Under the pieces are notes generated by a model. It searched no databases and was not told the origin of the DNA. It saw nothing but the letters and a program-made list of their open reading frames with translations. Below are positions 24,066-33,357 of a stretch of 64,000 bases of DNA, in pieces (position 1 is the first letter of the stretch; each line of letters starts with the position of its first letter). A program made the position numbers and the translations under genes. Origin of the DNA: Vibrio crassostreae 9ZC13 (GTDB lineage Bacteria > Pseudomonadota > Gammaproteobacteria > Enterobacterales > Vibrionaceae); the NCBI RefSeq assembly GCF_000272045.2, contig NZ_AJYZ02000019.1:1072975-1136974 (forward strand), in the 5' to 3' direction.

Positions 24066-25778
24066 ATGCACTCATCAAAACCAACGCACGACTCAGAAAA
24101 CAGCCACACACCTGAGCATTGCTTCACTCGTTTTCAACAGCCGATCGAGTCATATTCGTTGCCTGAGCGTTTCACATTCCCGTTCTACTACGAACCGCAC
24201 CCACTGTGTGAAATCGCTTCTCATCAGCTTCAACAATATCTAGAAACTCAAACCGACTGGCAGCATGACTTCGGACTGGATTCTGACGCTGGTCGCGGCA
24301 AAATGTTTGGTGTGTTATTGGTGAAAAGCCCTGAAGGTGAATTGGGGTACTTCTCTGCTTTTTCAGGGAAAATCGCCGACCAAAACCTACTGCCTCACTT
24401 TGTACCGCCCGTGTTCGACATGCTCAGCAGCGACAGCTTTTTCCATCAAGACACAGCCGACATGATGGCTGTCAACGCTGAGTTTAAAGCGCTGCAAGCA
24501 AATACTGAATACCTTGAATTGTGCGAGCAACTGGCACAGCAAAAAGCGCAAGCCGAGCAAGAGATTGAAGCTCAACGTCTATTGATTATTGAAGGCCGAA
24601 AAACGCGTAAAGAACAACGTGAACAAGGTAAAGAAAACCTTGATGAGCAAACTTTCGAACAGCTAAATAATGAGCTAAACAAAGCCAGTGTTGCCGACAA
24701 GAACCAGCAGAAGTACCTAAAACTTAACTGGGAACAGACCCTGCAAGTGTTGCAAGCTAAAGTTGATGTGTTCAACACTCAACTGGCTGAGCTAAAAGAG
24801 CAAAGAGCACACATTTCTCATCAGCTTCAACACAAGTTGTTTTCACAATACGCTTTCCAAAATGCGGAAGGAAGCGTTGAAGACCTTAACCAAATCTTTG
24901 AAAACACGCCAAACAAGATACCACCAGCTGGCTCTGGCGAATGCGCTGCGCCTAAATTGCTGCAATACGCGTACTTACATGGTTACACGCCACTGGCATT
25001 GGCTGAATTTTGGTGGGGCCGCTCTCCAAAGTCGGAAATCCGCAAGCACAAGAAATACTACGCTTCTTGTCAGAGTAAATGTGTGCCGATTTTAGGCCAT
25101 ATGATGAAAGGCCTAGAAGTCGATCCAAACCCATTGCTAGAGAACCCAGCAGAAGGCAAAGAGCTGGATATTCTGTTCCAAGATGAGCACATCGTGGTAG
25201 TACACAAGCCAGCAGGTTTTCTATCCGTGCCGGGTAAAACCATTAAAGATTCCGCCTACACACGTGTTCAAGAAATGCATCCCGATGTTGAAGGCCCATT
25301 TGTGATTCATCGCTTAGACATGGCGACCTCTGGCATTCTAATCTTCGCTCTCACACGACGTGCGAACAAGAGCTTACAGAAGCAGTTCATTACTCGTGAA
25401 GTCGAAAAGCGTTACGTGGCAATGATTGAAGGCGTTCTAACAGAAAATGAAGGCTATGTTCGACTGCCATTGCGTGGTGATTTGTATGACCGCCCTCGTC
25501 AAATTGTCTGCTTCGAACACGGCAAGCCAGCAGAAACCAAATGGGAAGTGATTGAGCGAAACGGGCAAACCACTAAGGTTTACCTGCATCCTAAAACAGG
25601 GCGTACACACCAGTTGCGTGTTCACTGTTCACACCAAGAAGGCCTTAACATGCCTATCGTCGGTGACGGCTTGTATGGCAATAAAGCCGACCGATTGCAC
25701 TTACACGCAGAAAGACTTGCGCTGCACCACCCAGTCACCAAAGAGTGGATGGAATTCCAGTTCGACGCCGAATTCTAA
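24066..25778 (+). CDS. RluA-family pseudouridine synthase with long coiled-coil N-terminus
   Basis: A 570-residue protein. The C-terminal third is a complete RluA-type catalytic domain: VVHKPAGFLSVPGK, catalytic Asp418 in VIHRLDMATSG, and HPKTGRTHQLRVH. Such enzymes isomerise uridines in 23S rRNA and/or tRNA. The N-terminal 300 residues are unlike the short S4 domain of most members. They include a charged Gln/Glu/Lys-rich coiled coil (about 145-265) and a block with PAGSGECAAPKLLQYAYLHGYTPLALAEFWWG. This extended form occurs in gamma-proteobacteria, and its targets are likely those of RluA (tRNA U32, 23S U746), an inference. Confidence 0.87.
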   Translation: MHSSKPTHDSENSHTPEHCFTRFQQPIESYSLPERFTFPFYYEPHPLCEIASHQLQQYLETQTDWQHDFGLDSDAGRGKMFGVLLVKSPEGELGYFSAFSGKIADQNLLPHFVPPVFDMLSSDSFFHQDTADMMAVNAEFKALQANTEYLELCEQLAQQKAQAEQEIEAQRLLIIEGRKTRKEQREQGKENLDEQTFEQLNNELNKASVADKNQQKYLKLNWEQTLQVLQAKVDVFNTQLAELKEQRAHISHQLQHKLFSQYAFQNAEGSVEDLNQIFENTPNKIPPAGSGECAAPKLLQYAYLHGYTPLALAEFWWGRSPKSEIRKHKKYYASCQSKCVPILGHMMKGLEVDPNPLLENPAEGKELDILFQDEHIVVVHKPAGFLSVPGKTIKDSAYTRVQEMHPDVEGPFVIHRLDMATSGILIFALTRRANKSLQKQFITREVEKRYVAMIEGVLTENEGYVRLPLRGDLYDRPRQIVCFEHGKPAETKWEVIERNGQTTKVYLHPKTGRTHQLRVHCSHQEGLNMPIVGDGLYGNKADRLHLHAERLALHHPVTKEWMEFQFDAEF

Positions 25779-25806
25779 AATCTCTCATTAGTACCGAGCT
25801 TTGATA

Positions 25807-25832
25807 AGGAGTCACAACCGCTTGTGGCTCCT
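25807..25832 (+). terminator. Terminator after the pseudouridine synthase gene
   Basis: AGGAGTCACAA and TTGTGGCTCCT form an 11-bp stem with one mismatch and a 4-nt loop, followed by a T-rich tail (CTCTTTT). Confidence 0.7.
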
Positions 25833-25933
25833 ACCTCTTTTGGGTATATATCCACGCTTATTGCACTACATCAAGATTCACTTTGTTGTGAAGAGTAGCA
25901 TGCCCACCTTCTTCTCTCCTTGAGGCCTTTGAT

Positions 25934-26314
25934 ATGTCATCAGCTGCTTTGAATTTACAACCTAACAAACTGACTTCCCCATTAATTGCGACTCAAGCAC
26001 CGAGCTTGAAGCCACTTACATCCAAAAAGCCAGACTTAAACTCGGCAATGCTTAACTTAATTGAAGAAGTTAAAAACGAACTCCCACTTTACGAGTCAGA
26101 GACGTTTATCTGTGGTCCAAAAGGAAATTGCTCGGGTTGCTCTAAGAAACTACTAGAGATGGTCGACAGTGAGTTAATGTATTGGGAGCACAGTATTTCC
26201 ATTGGCCAAGGCCCCAACTTCGAGGAACTGCGCCGCTTTGGTAAGCTATGCAGCAGTGTTAGACGCGGTTTAGAGCGTAACGGTTTAGTCGAAAAGCGCC
26301 CAAAGAAAAGATAA
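25934..26314 (+). CDS. Hypothetical protein with a Cys cluster
   Basis: A 126-residue soluble protein that I do not recognise. After a disordered Pro/Ser/Lys-rich N-terminus (1-40), the centre holds CGPKGNCSGCSKKLLEM, a C-x6-C-x2-C arrangement that could bind metal, and the C-terminus is helical and very basic (SSVRRGLERNGLVEKRPKKR). This mix suggests a nucleic-acid-associated or small regulatory protein, an inference only. It is a single gene with its own spacing. Confidence 0.6.
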   Translation: MSSAALNLQPNKLTSPLIATQAPSLKPLTSKKPDLNSAMLNLIEEVKNELPLYESETFICGPKGNCSGCSKKLLEMVDSELMYWEHSISIGQGPNFEELRRFGKLCSSVRRGLERNGLVEKRPKKR

Positions 26315-26588
26315 CAAGCCAACTCGATAATCATTACAATGTGTCGTTGGCGATCACAAGCTACCCTGCTACTAACTGATTGAACTCGTTAGCTATAAAA
26401 GTAATAATGTTTTGTAATACAATTCAGTATACAAACCGACTTCGTAGATTCGGACTCATAGAGATAAGTTCATCGATACTTTCACCATATTCTTGAACAA
26501 CTCTATCTTTCTTGTCTGACGTGCCTTAACCTTCTGTATATCAATATCACATCAATTAGAAACCTACCTTGGACAACGGAGAGCGACC

Positions 26589-27785
26589 TTGAAGAGACCA
26601 CAACCAGTACTGGGAAAGACCGGTATGCTATTTTTTCTCGTCATAATAAGTGCTTTCCCTCCATTGACCATCGACCTTTACTTACCTGCGCTTCCGCAGA
26701 TGGTCGAGGTGTTTAATACTGACCGATCAATGGTCAACCTAACCCTGAGCAGCTACTTCGTTACTTACGCCATCGGTCTTTTGTTCTGGGGGCCGCTCAG
26801 CGAAAAATTTGGTCGTAAGCCGATCCTATTAATTGGATTAGCGAGCTATATGGTCGCGAGCATATTGTGCGCGATGACCAATAGCATCGAACAGTTGATT
26901 AGTGCTCGTGTATTCCAAGCCTTTGCTGGCAGTGCTATCACCGTTATCGCTACCGCCATTGTCAAAGATCTTTATGACGGCCGAGAACGTGAAAAGATCA
27001 TGGCGACTATCATGTCACTGGTGATCATCGCGCCAATGGTTGCGCCTGTATTTGGTGCCTTTCTACTGAAAATTGCGTCTTGGCGAATGATGTTCGTCAC
27101 CCTCGCCATTTTTGGTGCATTTGCGTCAGTATTAGCTTGCTGCTACCGAGAAACGCTCGAAACCAAATACCAAGGTTCCATGTTCCGTTCATGGGGAAGA
27201 ATGGGCGTGGTCATGAAAAACCGCTCGTTCCTCAAGCTACTGGTCATTTTCTCTATCATACCGATGGCGTTGATGGGCTTTCTTGCGGCGGGTTCTTATA
27301 TCTACATCGATCACTTTGGATTGACCGAACAACAGTTTAGCTACGCGTTCGCATTCAATGCATTATGCGCCTCATTTGGTCCAACAATTTACATGAAGTT
27401 GTCCTACCGAATGCCGGTTCAAAAGGTCATCTCAGGATGTTTTGCTTTATTGGCGCTTGCGGGCATCTTCACCCTAACCATTGGCGACCTGTCCCCTTGG
27501 TTCTTTATGTTCATCGCTGCTCCAGCAACATTAATGGCGATCATCATGCGAGTACCGGGCACCAACTTAATGTTGAATCAACAAGATCATGACACGGGCT
27601 CTGCCGTCGCACTGATACAGTTCTTCAGCATGATTTGTGGCTCGCTTGGCATGGTGTTGGTTTCAATACGCCCAGAGTCACTAATTGAAAACCTAGGCTT
27701 TATTCAATTATCCGTCGGTACGCTAGGCGGCCTGATGTGGCTGATGGTAAGAAATAAAGAGTTCGTGACTAATAAGCTGAATTAG
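26589..27785 (+). CDS. Bcr/CflA-family MFS drug efflux transporter
   Basis: A 398-residue, 12-span inner-membrane protein. It has the Bcr/CflA opening (PLTIDLYLPALPQM) and MFS motif A in loop 2-3 (GPLSEKFGRKPILL), plus the second DHA1-type motif in FQAFAGSAITVIATAIVKDLY. These proton-driven exporters handle bicyclomycin, chloramphenicol or similar drugs; the substrate here is unproven. A TTG start at 26589 is accepted because GGAGAG lies 5 nt upstream and the N-terminus matches the family; ATG 26625 would remove residues before TM1. Confidence 0.86.
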   Translation: MKRPQPVLGKTGMLFFLVIISAFPPLTIDLYLPALPQMVEVFNTDRSMVNLTLSSYFVTYAIGLLFWGPLSEKFGRKPILLIGLASYMVASILCAMTNSIEQLISARVFQAFAGSAITVIATAIVKDLYDGREREKIMATIMSLVIIAPMVAPVFGAFLLKIASWRMMFVTLAIFGAFASVLACCYRETLETKYQGSMFRSWGRMGVVMKNRSFLKLLVIFSIIPMALMGFLAAGSYIYIDHFGLTEQQFSYAFAFNALCASFGPTIYMKLSYRMPVQKVISGCFALLALAGIFTLTIGDLSPWFFMFIAAPATLMAIIMRVPGTNLMLNQQDHDTGSAVALIQFFSMICGSLGMVLVSIRPESLIENLGFIQLSVGTLGGLMWLMVRNKEFVTNKLN

Positions 27786-27811
27786 GCACATCCAAAATAG
27801 CTAAGTTTGTA

Positions 27812-27849
27812 CTCAAACACGATTTAGGGCGTCCTCGATCGTGTTTGAG
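27812..27849 (+). terminator. Perfect 12-bp hairpin between efflux and hydrolase genes
   Basis: CTCAAACACGAT is exactly inverse-repeated as ATCGTGTTTGAG with a 14-nt loop. No T-run follows, so it may be a Rho-linked terminator or an mRNA-stabilising hairpin. Confidence 0.5.
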
Positions 27850-27909
27850 GTCTCGCCCTCACTGGCTTTAGCGCATATTGGCTCCAATCACCTCAATTGG
27901 AGTTAAACC

Positions 27910-28923
27910 ATGAAATGGATACATTTACTGTTCACATCCCTACTTTTCCTTTGTGCTCCATCCATCGCTTCCGGTGTCGGATTCACTCAAGTAACCTTAA
28001 CTGACAATCCTAATCGCCCGCTAAACACTGCCATTTGGTATCCCACACAAGATGTATCAGACACAACCTTGATTGGCGATAACCCAGCCTTCGTCGGTAC
28101 GCAAGTCATCAAAGATGCTGAGATTCAATCAGGCACTTTTCCAGTAGTACTTCTATCACACGGCTACCGAGGAAACTGGCGAAACCAAAACTGGTTGGCG
28201 ACCGAACTTGCGAGTCGTGGCTACATCGTAGCGGCCACTGACCATCCGGGAACCACCTCTTTCGACCAATCTCCAGAGCAAGCCGCCAAGTGGTGGGAAA
28301 GGCCGCGAGACATCACTCGAACCATCGATTACCTGTTAAGCGAAGTTCAATGGAAGCAAACTGTTAACGCCAACAATATCGCTGCAATCGGACACTCGTT
28401 AGGAGGCTGGACAGTGATGCAATTGGCAGGAGCGAAAATAGATAGAGCGACCTTTGAAGCCGAGTGTCTTATATACCCTAACCCGCGTACCTGTGGGCTG
28501 TCTGATGAATTAGGGCTATCACAAGCCCAACCCTCAGAACCAAGCAGTAAAAACCTTTCAGACCCTCGAATTCAACGTGTAGTTAGCCTTGATCTGGGGC
28601 TTGCTCGCAGTTTCTCAGTCGGCAACTTAAATGACATTACAGTGCCAACCTTAATATTGGCGGCTGGGATTGATATTGGGGACCTACCTCAAGCATTAGA
28701 GTCTGGCTACATTGCTGAGCACATGCCTCTTAATTTAAGACGTTATAAGGTCTATGAAAGCGCTACCCATTTCAGCTTCATTCAAAGCTGCAAACCTGGG
28801 GCAGTACCGATGCTTGAAGAAGAAGTGCCAGGCGATGGCATTATTTGTAAAGATGGCGTTGGTACATCACGCGACCAGCTACATCAATTGATCTTAAACG
28901 ACATCATTAGCTTTCTGAATTGA
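27910..28923 (+). CDS. Secreted alpha/beta hydrolase
   Basis: A 337-residue protein with a signal peptide (MKWIHLLFTSLLFLCAPSIAS) and an alpha/beta-hydrolase core: VVLLSHGYRGNW (oxyanion region), nucleophile elbow AIGHSLGGWT, and a late His in ESATHFSFIQ. It fits the dienelactone hydrolase or PAF-acetylhydrolase-like branch, probably a periplasmic esterase or lipase. Four Cys in the mature part (ECLIYPNPRTC and SCKPG/GIICKD) could form disulfides, consistent with export. The natural ester is unknown. Confidence 0.83.
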   Translation: MKWIHLLFTSLLFLCAPSIASGVGFTQVTLTDNPNRPLNTAIWYPTQDVSDTTLIGDNPAFVGTQVIKDAEIQSGTFPVVLLSHGYRGNWRNQNWLATELASRGYIVAATDHPGTTSFDQSPEQAAKWWERPRDITRTIDYLLSEVQWKQTVNANNIAAIGHSLGGWTVMQLAGAKIDRATFEAECLIYPNPRTCGLSDELGLSQAQPSEPSSKNLSDPRIQRVVSLDLGLARSFSVGNLNDITVPTLILAAGIDIGDLPQALESGYIAEHMPLNLRRYKVYESATHFSFIQSCKPGAVPMLEEEVPGDGIICKDGVGTSRDQLHQLILNDIISFLN

Positions 28924-28944
28924 TAAACTGAAAAGTAAACACAC

Positions 28945-30012
28945 TCAATCTAACACTTGCGGCGAACTTCGATACTCACTCGGAGTTTGCCCAGTTATCC
29001 TTGAAAACTCGCGATTGAAATTGGACTTGGTCTGAAAGCCTGAACTAAGGAAGATGTCAGTTATCGCTTCATCACTTTGCATCAGGAGAGTCTTAGCGTG
29101 CTCAATTCGATAGGCGTTAATCACCTTTGAAATGTTCTGGTGGTGAGTTTGATTAACCGCAGACGATATTTTTCGAGCTGGGATACCTAGCTTTCTCGCC
29201 ACTCGATTCAGGGACAAATCTGGATCTTTGAACACCTGATGATCCTTCATTAACGCATCAAACTTAGCGACGATCTGCGTGACTTCTTCATCCACTTTTA
29301 AGCTTGTCGACGATGCCGGAGATACATCAATTGCTTCAGGATAATGGTTTGACGTTGTCAGTTCACTCTGCTGTTGGTTTTGTTCCTGAATTGGTGCCGT
29401 GCTAGTACTCACAACGACTGCAGCCCCAACAATTGCGGGAATAAGAACTAGGTAACCAATAGACAGAATTAAGTCGGTGTGTTGTGCGTTAAGCAGCAAA
29501 ATATCATACGAAATAATGCTATCCACGAGAGCCGAAAACAGTAAGGCTATACCTGCCGTACGCTCAGCATACAAAACATTCGATACATCACTCAGCCTGA
29601 CGTGCTCTGGGAAGTTAAACGATGATTTCAACAACAAGCAGCCATAGCTGAGATATAGCGAGATCAACAATAGATCAATCGTCCCATCCCAAATATACGA
29701 ATAAGAAAAGGAGCCAACCAGAACAACGACTGGGCCTGAGCAATGCAAAAGAGACAAAGGTTTACTTCGATGAGCTCCCGCAAAGCAGAGCCACGCAGCC
29801 ACCGGTACACTTGCCCCTAGAACCGGTTGTAAGAAACGGAACAGTGCAATATCAAACGTCCAACGTAGCCCAACGACAGTAATCATCAATGCACACAACA
29901 TGATAAACCAAAATGGTTTTTGACTTGTTTGTGGGTAACGATATCGAAGCAAAACGGCCGTGATAAATAACAAAAGAGCAGCAACAAATGGCAAGGGAAT
30001 AGCGAGCATCAA
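28945..30012 (-). CDS. Membrane-anchored AraC-family transcriptional regulator
   Basis: A 355-residue protein. Residues 1-215 form about seven hydrophobic segments, and residues about 250-350 form an AraC DNA-binding domain (LSLNRVARKLGIPARKISSAVNQ, then ITDIFLSSGFQTKSNFNREFSRITGQTPSEYR). This 7TM-AraC layout suggests a sensor that binds DNA while inserted in the inner membrane. It converges on the hydrolase gene with 22 bp between them. No target promoter is evident. Confidence 0.85.
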   Translation of the reverse strand: MMLAIPLPFVAALLLFITAVLLRYRYPQTSQKPFWFIMLCALMITVVGLRWTFDIALFRFLQPVLGASVPVAAWLCFAGAHRSKPLSLLHCSGPVVVLVGSFSYSYIWDGTIDLLLISLYLSYGCLLLKSSFNFPEHVRLSDVSNVLYAERTAGIALLFSALVDSIISYDILLLNAQHTDLILSIGYLVLIPAIVGAAVVVSTSTAPIQEQNQQQSELTTSNHYPEAIDVSPASSTSLKVDEEVTQIVAKFDALMKDHQVFKDPDLSLNRVARKLGIPARKISSAVNQTHHQNISKVINAYRIEHAKTLLMQSDEAITDIFLSSGFQTKSNFNREFSRITGQTPSEYRSSPQVLD

Positions 30013-30122
30013 AATTCCATTTATGTTCGAGAAAAGATCATTTCAATATCACGTCACATATTCAGTAAGTGAACCATTGAATCAGTTCGAGTGATAAGTA
30101 TTGAATATCAATCTATGGTAAA

Positions 30123-31067
30123 TCATTCCTCAGAAAGAAATCTAGAACGAAATCTTGATGGTGTTAACCCGATGATTTTCATGAAGACTTTTCGAAAGCT
30201 GTTCACGTCCTCATAGCCAACTAGATAGCTGATCTGTTCTACCAGTTTGTGCGAGCTTTCCAATAACTCGCATGCGCTTTGAATACGTACGTGTTGGATA
30301 TAATTGATAGGCGTAAAACTGGTCGCTTTAGTAAATTGTCGGATAAAGGTTCTTCGTGTCATGAAGGCTTCTTCTGCCAATTGATCGAGCGACAAAGGGA
30401 GATGATGATGCTTCTGAATAAAACGCTGCACCGAGACAATCTTGTCATTGCCGTGAGCATAGTTCGGCACAAAACTCTGATAGTAGCGCTGCTCTCTCAA
30501 GCCCGTATCGAGTACTAGGTATTTACCTAGATTACGAGTATTGGTCGGTGTTGTGTATTTAGTCAGGATAAACAAAGCGAGATCCATCCACGACATCAAG
30601 CCACCAGCGGTCATCACATCCGCATCATCAATCAAGATTTTGTCGATATCAACGGCGATCTGTGGGTAAAGCTCCGTAAACTTCTGCTGCGCTTGCCAGT
30701 GCGTGGTCACGGTTCGCCCTTCTAACAAACCTGTTTTTGCCAAAATGAACACACCCGCACAAGCTGAGCAAAGTATCGCCCCCCTTTGGTGAGACTCAAT
30801 CAGATACTCAAGCAAGGTGTCACTCGGCTCTAGATAGTAACAACCATCTAAATTCGGTGGGAGTATGATGATATCGGCGTTCGATACGCTAACACTGTCA
30901 TGCGCTTGGATCTGAACGTTGAATTGAGTCTTCTCAACCGAAGGTTCAAGAGAATTTGCCATCTGCAAAAACTCTTTCACTCCAAACACGGCACTTTGCA
31001 GAGAGCCTGGATAGTCGATGATTTCGACCATTACTGATTTTGTCACTATTGCCATAGAGTATGTCAT
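30123..31067 (-). CDS. GlxA-type AraC regulator with DJ-1/PfpI domain
   Basis: A 314-residue protein. The N-terminal half is a DJ-1/PfpI-like domain (VEIIDYPGSLQSAVFGVKEFL, with the nucleophile-elbow Cys in ILCSACAGVFILA), and the C-terminal half is an AraC HTH pair (LSLDQLAEEAFMTRRTFIRQFTKATSFTP, ISYLVGYEDVNSFRKVFMKIIGLTPSRFR). GlxA-type regulators sense small metabolites. It is divergent from the isochorismatase-type gene with 77 bp between starts, so it probably controls that gene. Confidence 0.88.
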   Translation of the reverse strand: MTYSMAIVTKSVMVEIIDYPGSLQSAVFGVKEFLQMANSLEPSVEKTQFNVQIQAHDSVSVSNADIIILPPNLDGCYYLEPSDTLLEYLIESHQRGAILCSACAGVFILAKTGLLEGRTVTTHWQAQQKFTELYPQIAVDIDKILIDDADVMTAGGLMSWMDLALFILTKYTTPTNTRNLGKYLVLDTGLREQRYYQSFVPNYAHGNDKIVSVQRFIQKHHHLPLSLDQLAEEAFMTRRTFIRQFTKATSFTPINYIQHVRIQSACELLESSHKLVEQISYLVGYEDVNSFRKVFMKIIGLTPSRFRSRFLSEE

Positions 31068-31144
31068 TTTTGACGTGCGATAAAAACTACAGAGTATTCA
31101 TAATATCCCTACACCGCAACACACTAAATACAAAGGTATAGAAT

Positions 31145-31705
31145 ATGAAGAACACTGCACTACTACTTATCGACTTTCAAAATGACTATTTCCCTTCATA
31201 CGAAGGTGCAAAATGGTCGCTGTCTGAAACAGAGAAAGCAGCCGAAAAAGGTGCACAGTTATTATCCGCTTTCAGAGACAAGCAACTTCCTGTGGTTCAT
31301 GTACGTCATGAGTTTCCGACGGTTGATGCTCCGTTCTTCTTAGCAGAATCAGACGGTGCTCAAATCCACAGCAGCGTGACTCCGCTAGACGGTGAGTCAG
31401 TCATAGTAAAGCATCAAATCAATAGCTTTAGAGACACCGAACTGAACAAGGTGCTAAAAGAGCAAGGCGTTGAAAAGCTGATCATCGTTGGCGCAATGAG
31501 CCACATGTGTATTGATGCTGTGACTCGTGCAGCAACCGACTTAGGCTATGAATGCCACGTAGCGCATGACGCTTGCACAACCTTAGACATGGAGTTCAAT
31601 GGCGTTAAGGTTCCAGCGGCGCATGTTCATGCCGCATTCATGGCTGCACTGAGCTTTGGTTACTGCAATGTCGCAACGGCCAGTGAGCTTGAAAGTCTTC
31701 TTTAA
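31145..31705 (+). CDS. Isochorismatase-family cysteine hydrolase
   Basis: A 186-residue protein with the family triad: Asp10 in LLLIDFQNDYF, Lys89 in VIVKHQINSF, and Cys122 in VGAMSHMCIDAVTRAA. The cis-peptide-type loop GAMSHMC is present. Members hydrolyse nicotinamide, ureidoacrylate, N-carbamoyl compounds or isochorismate; the substrate is not resolved. It is divergent from and probably controlled by the GlxA-type regulator. Confidence 0.87.
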   Translation: MKNTALLLIDFQNDYFPSYEGAKWSLSETEKAAEKGAQLLSAFRDKQLPVVHVRHEFPTVDAPFFLAESDGAQIHSSVTPLDGESVIVKHQINSFRDTELNKVLKEQGVEKLIIVGAMSHMCIDAVTRAATDLGYECHVAHDACTTLDMEFNGVKVPAAHVHAAFMAALSFGYCNVATASELESLL

Positions 31706-31746
31706 CAAGTAAGCCCAAATTTTCAGTCTATTCATTACAAACACAA

Positions 31747-31772
31747 AAAAGCTCCTATTAAGGAGCCTTCTT
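31747..31772. terminator. Bidirectional terminator between hydrolase and metT
   Basis: AAGCTCCT and AGGAGCCTT form a stem around a short loop with A6 on one side and TCTT on the other. It lies between two convergent stops and serves both genes. Confidence 0.7.
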
Positions 31773-31809
31773 ATCAGAGCCAGTGAGCACTCAGTTTGGT
31801 CAATTGTTA

Positions 31810-33168
31810 CTAAGCTTGAGCCACTTGACGTGCTGGGTGTTTAATAAACACAGCAACCACAGCCACGATTGCAAGAGCAAAACAGTAGTAAGAGTTGGCT
31901 ACAATATCCAAAGGCGATAGGTTAAATACCGAACCTAATAGCAATACCTGCGCACCGTAAGGCAATACGCCTTGAATCACACAAGAGAAGATATCCAACA
32001 AGCTTGCAGAACGACGTGGAGACACATTGTTCTCTTCCGCCAATTGACGAGCCACACTACCAGACACAATAATCGCTACCGTGTTGTTTGCAGTACATAG
32101 GTTCACCATAGATACCAAGCCAGCAATGCCTAGCTCACTCGCACGACCATTCGCTTGCTTAGAGTGAGAAGAACCAAATGCACGAATCAAACCGCTCACT
32201 AAGTTAGTCAGAAATGCTAATCCACCTTGGCGACGCATCAGCTCACTCAAACCACCAATCAGCATCGACAGTAAGAAGATCTCTTGCATGTTGCCAAAGC
32301 CTGCGTAGATATCTTGAGCGTAATCCGTCATACCGTAGTTCTCAATAGAACCTAGGCTCACTCCACCCGCTAGCAAGATACCAATCGTCAACACAACGAA
32401 CACATTCATGCCCGATACCGCAAGGATTAGGATAGTGATGTACGGAAGGACTTTCAGCCATTCAATTGGGCCTGTTTCAGGAACTTGAGTTGCCGTGCTG
32501 TTGAAAGCAAAGATAACAATCGCGATAAGTGCAGCAGGAAGTGCAATGCGGATGTTCTCTTTAAACTTATCTCTCATCTCACAGCCTTGCGAGCGTGTCG
32601 CGGCAATCGTGGTATCAGAGATGATAGAAAGGTTGTCACCAAACATAGCGCCACTTAGCACTACGCCAGCGGTTAGAGGAATACTCATGCCAGCTGAGTC
32701 AGCAATGCCTAGTGCAACAGGAGCAACCGCAGCGATAGTACCCATAGAAGTACCCATTGCCGTCGCAATGAACGCCGAAATAAGGAAGATGCCCGGTAGG
32801 ATCATGCTCGTTGGGATAGCAGATAGACCAAGATTTACCGTCGCGTCCACGCCACCAGAAGCTTTAGCTACAGCCGCAAAAGCACCCGCCAATAGGTAGA
32901 TCATACACATTGCAATAATGTCTTTGTGACCCACACCACCTAAGAACTGCTCGATCGCACGGTTCAATTTATCTTTGCTCAATAGCAACGCTAACATCAC
33001 GGCAGGCAGAGCCGCAATCGGAGCTGGAAGCTGATAGAAAGCAAAATCGACGCCTTGTAGCGACAGGTATGTACCCACGCCAATAAACAGCGCAAGGAAA
33101 ACGATCAGAGGGATAAGCGCCACTGCAGAAGGGGCAATTACCGCGTTAGAATTTTTTGAATTGGACAT
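31810..33168 (-). CDS. metT: Predicted methionine transporter MetT (NhaC-type antiporter family)
   Basis: A 452-residue protein with about 11 membrane segments of the NhaC Na+/H+ antiporter superfamily (GTSMGTIAAVAPVALGIA, LSGAMFGDNLSIISDTTIAATRSQGCEMRDKF). Comparative regulon work (Rodionov and colleagues, 2004, recalled) assigned NhaC-type proteins under MetJ or S-box control to methionine uptake and named them MetT. Here a tandem MetJ box array lies 60 bp upstream of the start, which supports that role. ATG 33168 is preferred over the TTG 33183. It is separate from the upstream hydratase because a terminator intervenes. Confidence 0.8.
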   Translation of the reverse strand: MSNSKNSNAVIAPSAVALIPLIVFLALFIGVGTYLSLQGVDFAFYQLPAPIAALPAVMLALLLSKDKLNRAIEQFLGGVGHKDIIAMCMIYLLAGAFAAVAKASGGVDATVNLGLSAIPTSMILPGIFLISAFIATAMGTSMGTIAAVAPVALGIADSAGMSIPLTAGVVLSGAMFGDNLSIISDTTIAATRSQGCEMRDKFKENIRIALPAALIAIVIFAFNSTATQVPETGPIEWLKVLPYITILILAVSGMNVFVVLTIGILLAGGVSLGSIENYGMTDYAQDIYAGFGNMQEIFLLSMLIGGLSELMRRQGGLAFLTNLVSGLIRAFGSSHSKQANGRASELGIAGLVSMVNLCTANNTVAIIVSGSVARQLAEENNVSPRRSASLLDIFSCVIQGVLPYGAQVLLLGSVFNLSPLDIVANSYYCFALAIVAVVAVFIKHPARQVAQA

Positions 33169-33227
33169 GGAACGACAACACAATAGAACAGGAAGGTGAG
33201 CAGACTAATGTCACACTTAGAACTTGT

Positions 33228-33251
33228 CAACGTCTAGACGTCTAAACGCCT
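33228..33251 (-). promoter_or_regulatory. Tandem MetJ boxes controlling metT
   Basis: Three adjacent 8-bp boxes: CAACGTCT (6 of 8), AGACGTCT (perfect) and AAACGCCT (6 of 8), with a weaker fourth (GAACTTGT) to the left. MetJ binds tandem copies of AGACGTCT with S-adenosylmethionine. The array is between the hydratase terminator and the metT start, where it would block the promoter. Confidence 0.8.
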
Positions 33252-33297
33252 AATTTAATGCAAAGTAATAAGAACCCTATTAAGCATCACGTAATAA

Positions 33298-33330
33298 AAA
33301 AGGCTATTTACTCATCAGTAAACAGCCTTT
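33298..33330 (-). terminator. Terminator after the hydratase gene
   Basis: AAAGGCTATTTACT and AGTAAACAGCCTTT pair over 14 positions (one mismatch) with a 4-nt loop. A-runs on the plus strand provide the T-tract for the leftward gene. Confidence 0.85.
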
Positions 33331-33357
33331 CGATAACAGATAGTGCGCCGCTAGAAG

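Noticed and set aside
32495..32899. 134-codon reading frame opposite metT
   Set aside because: It is a shadow of the transporter gene: Ala/Met/Pro-rich, no ribosome site, no recognisable domain.
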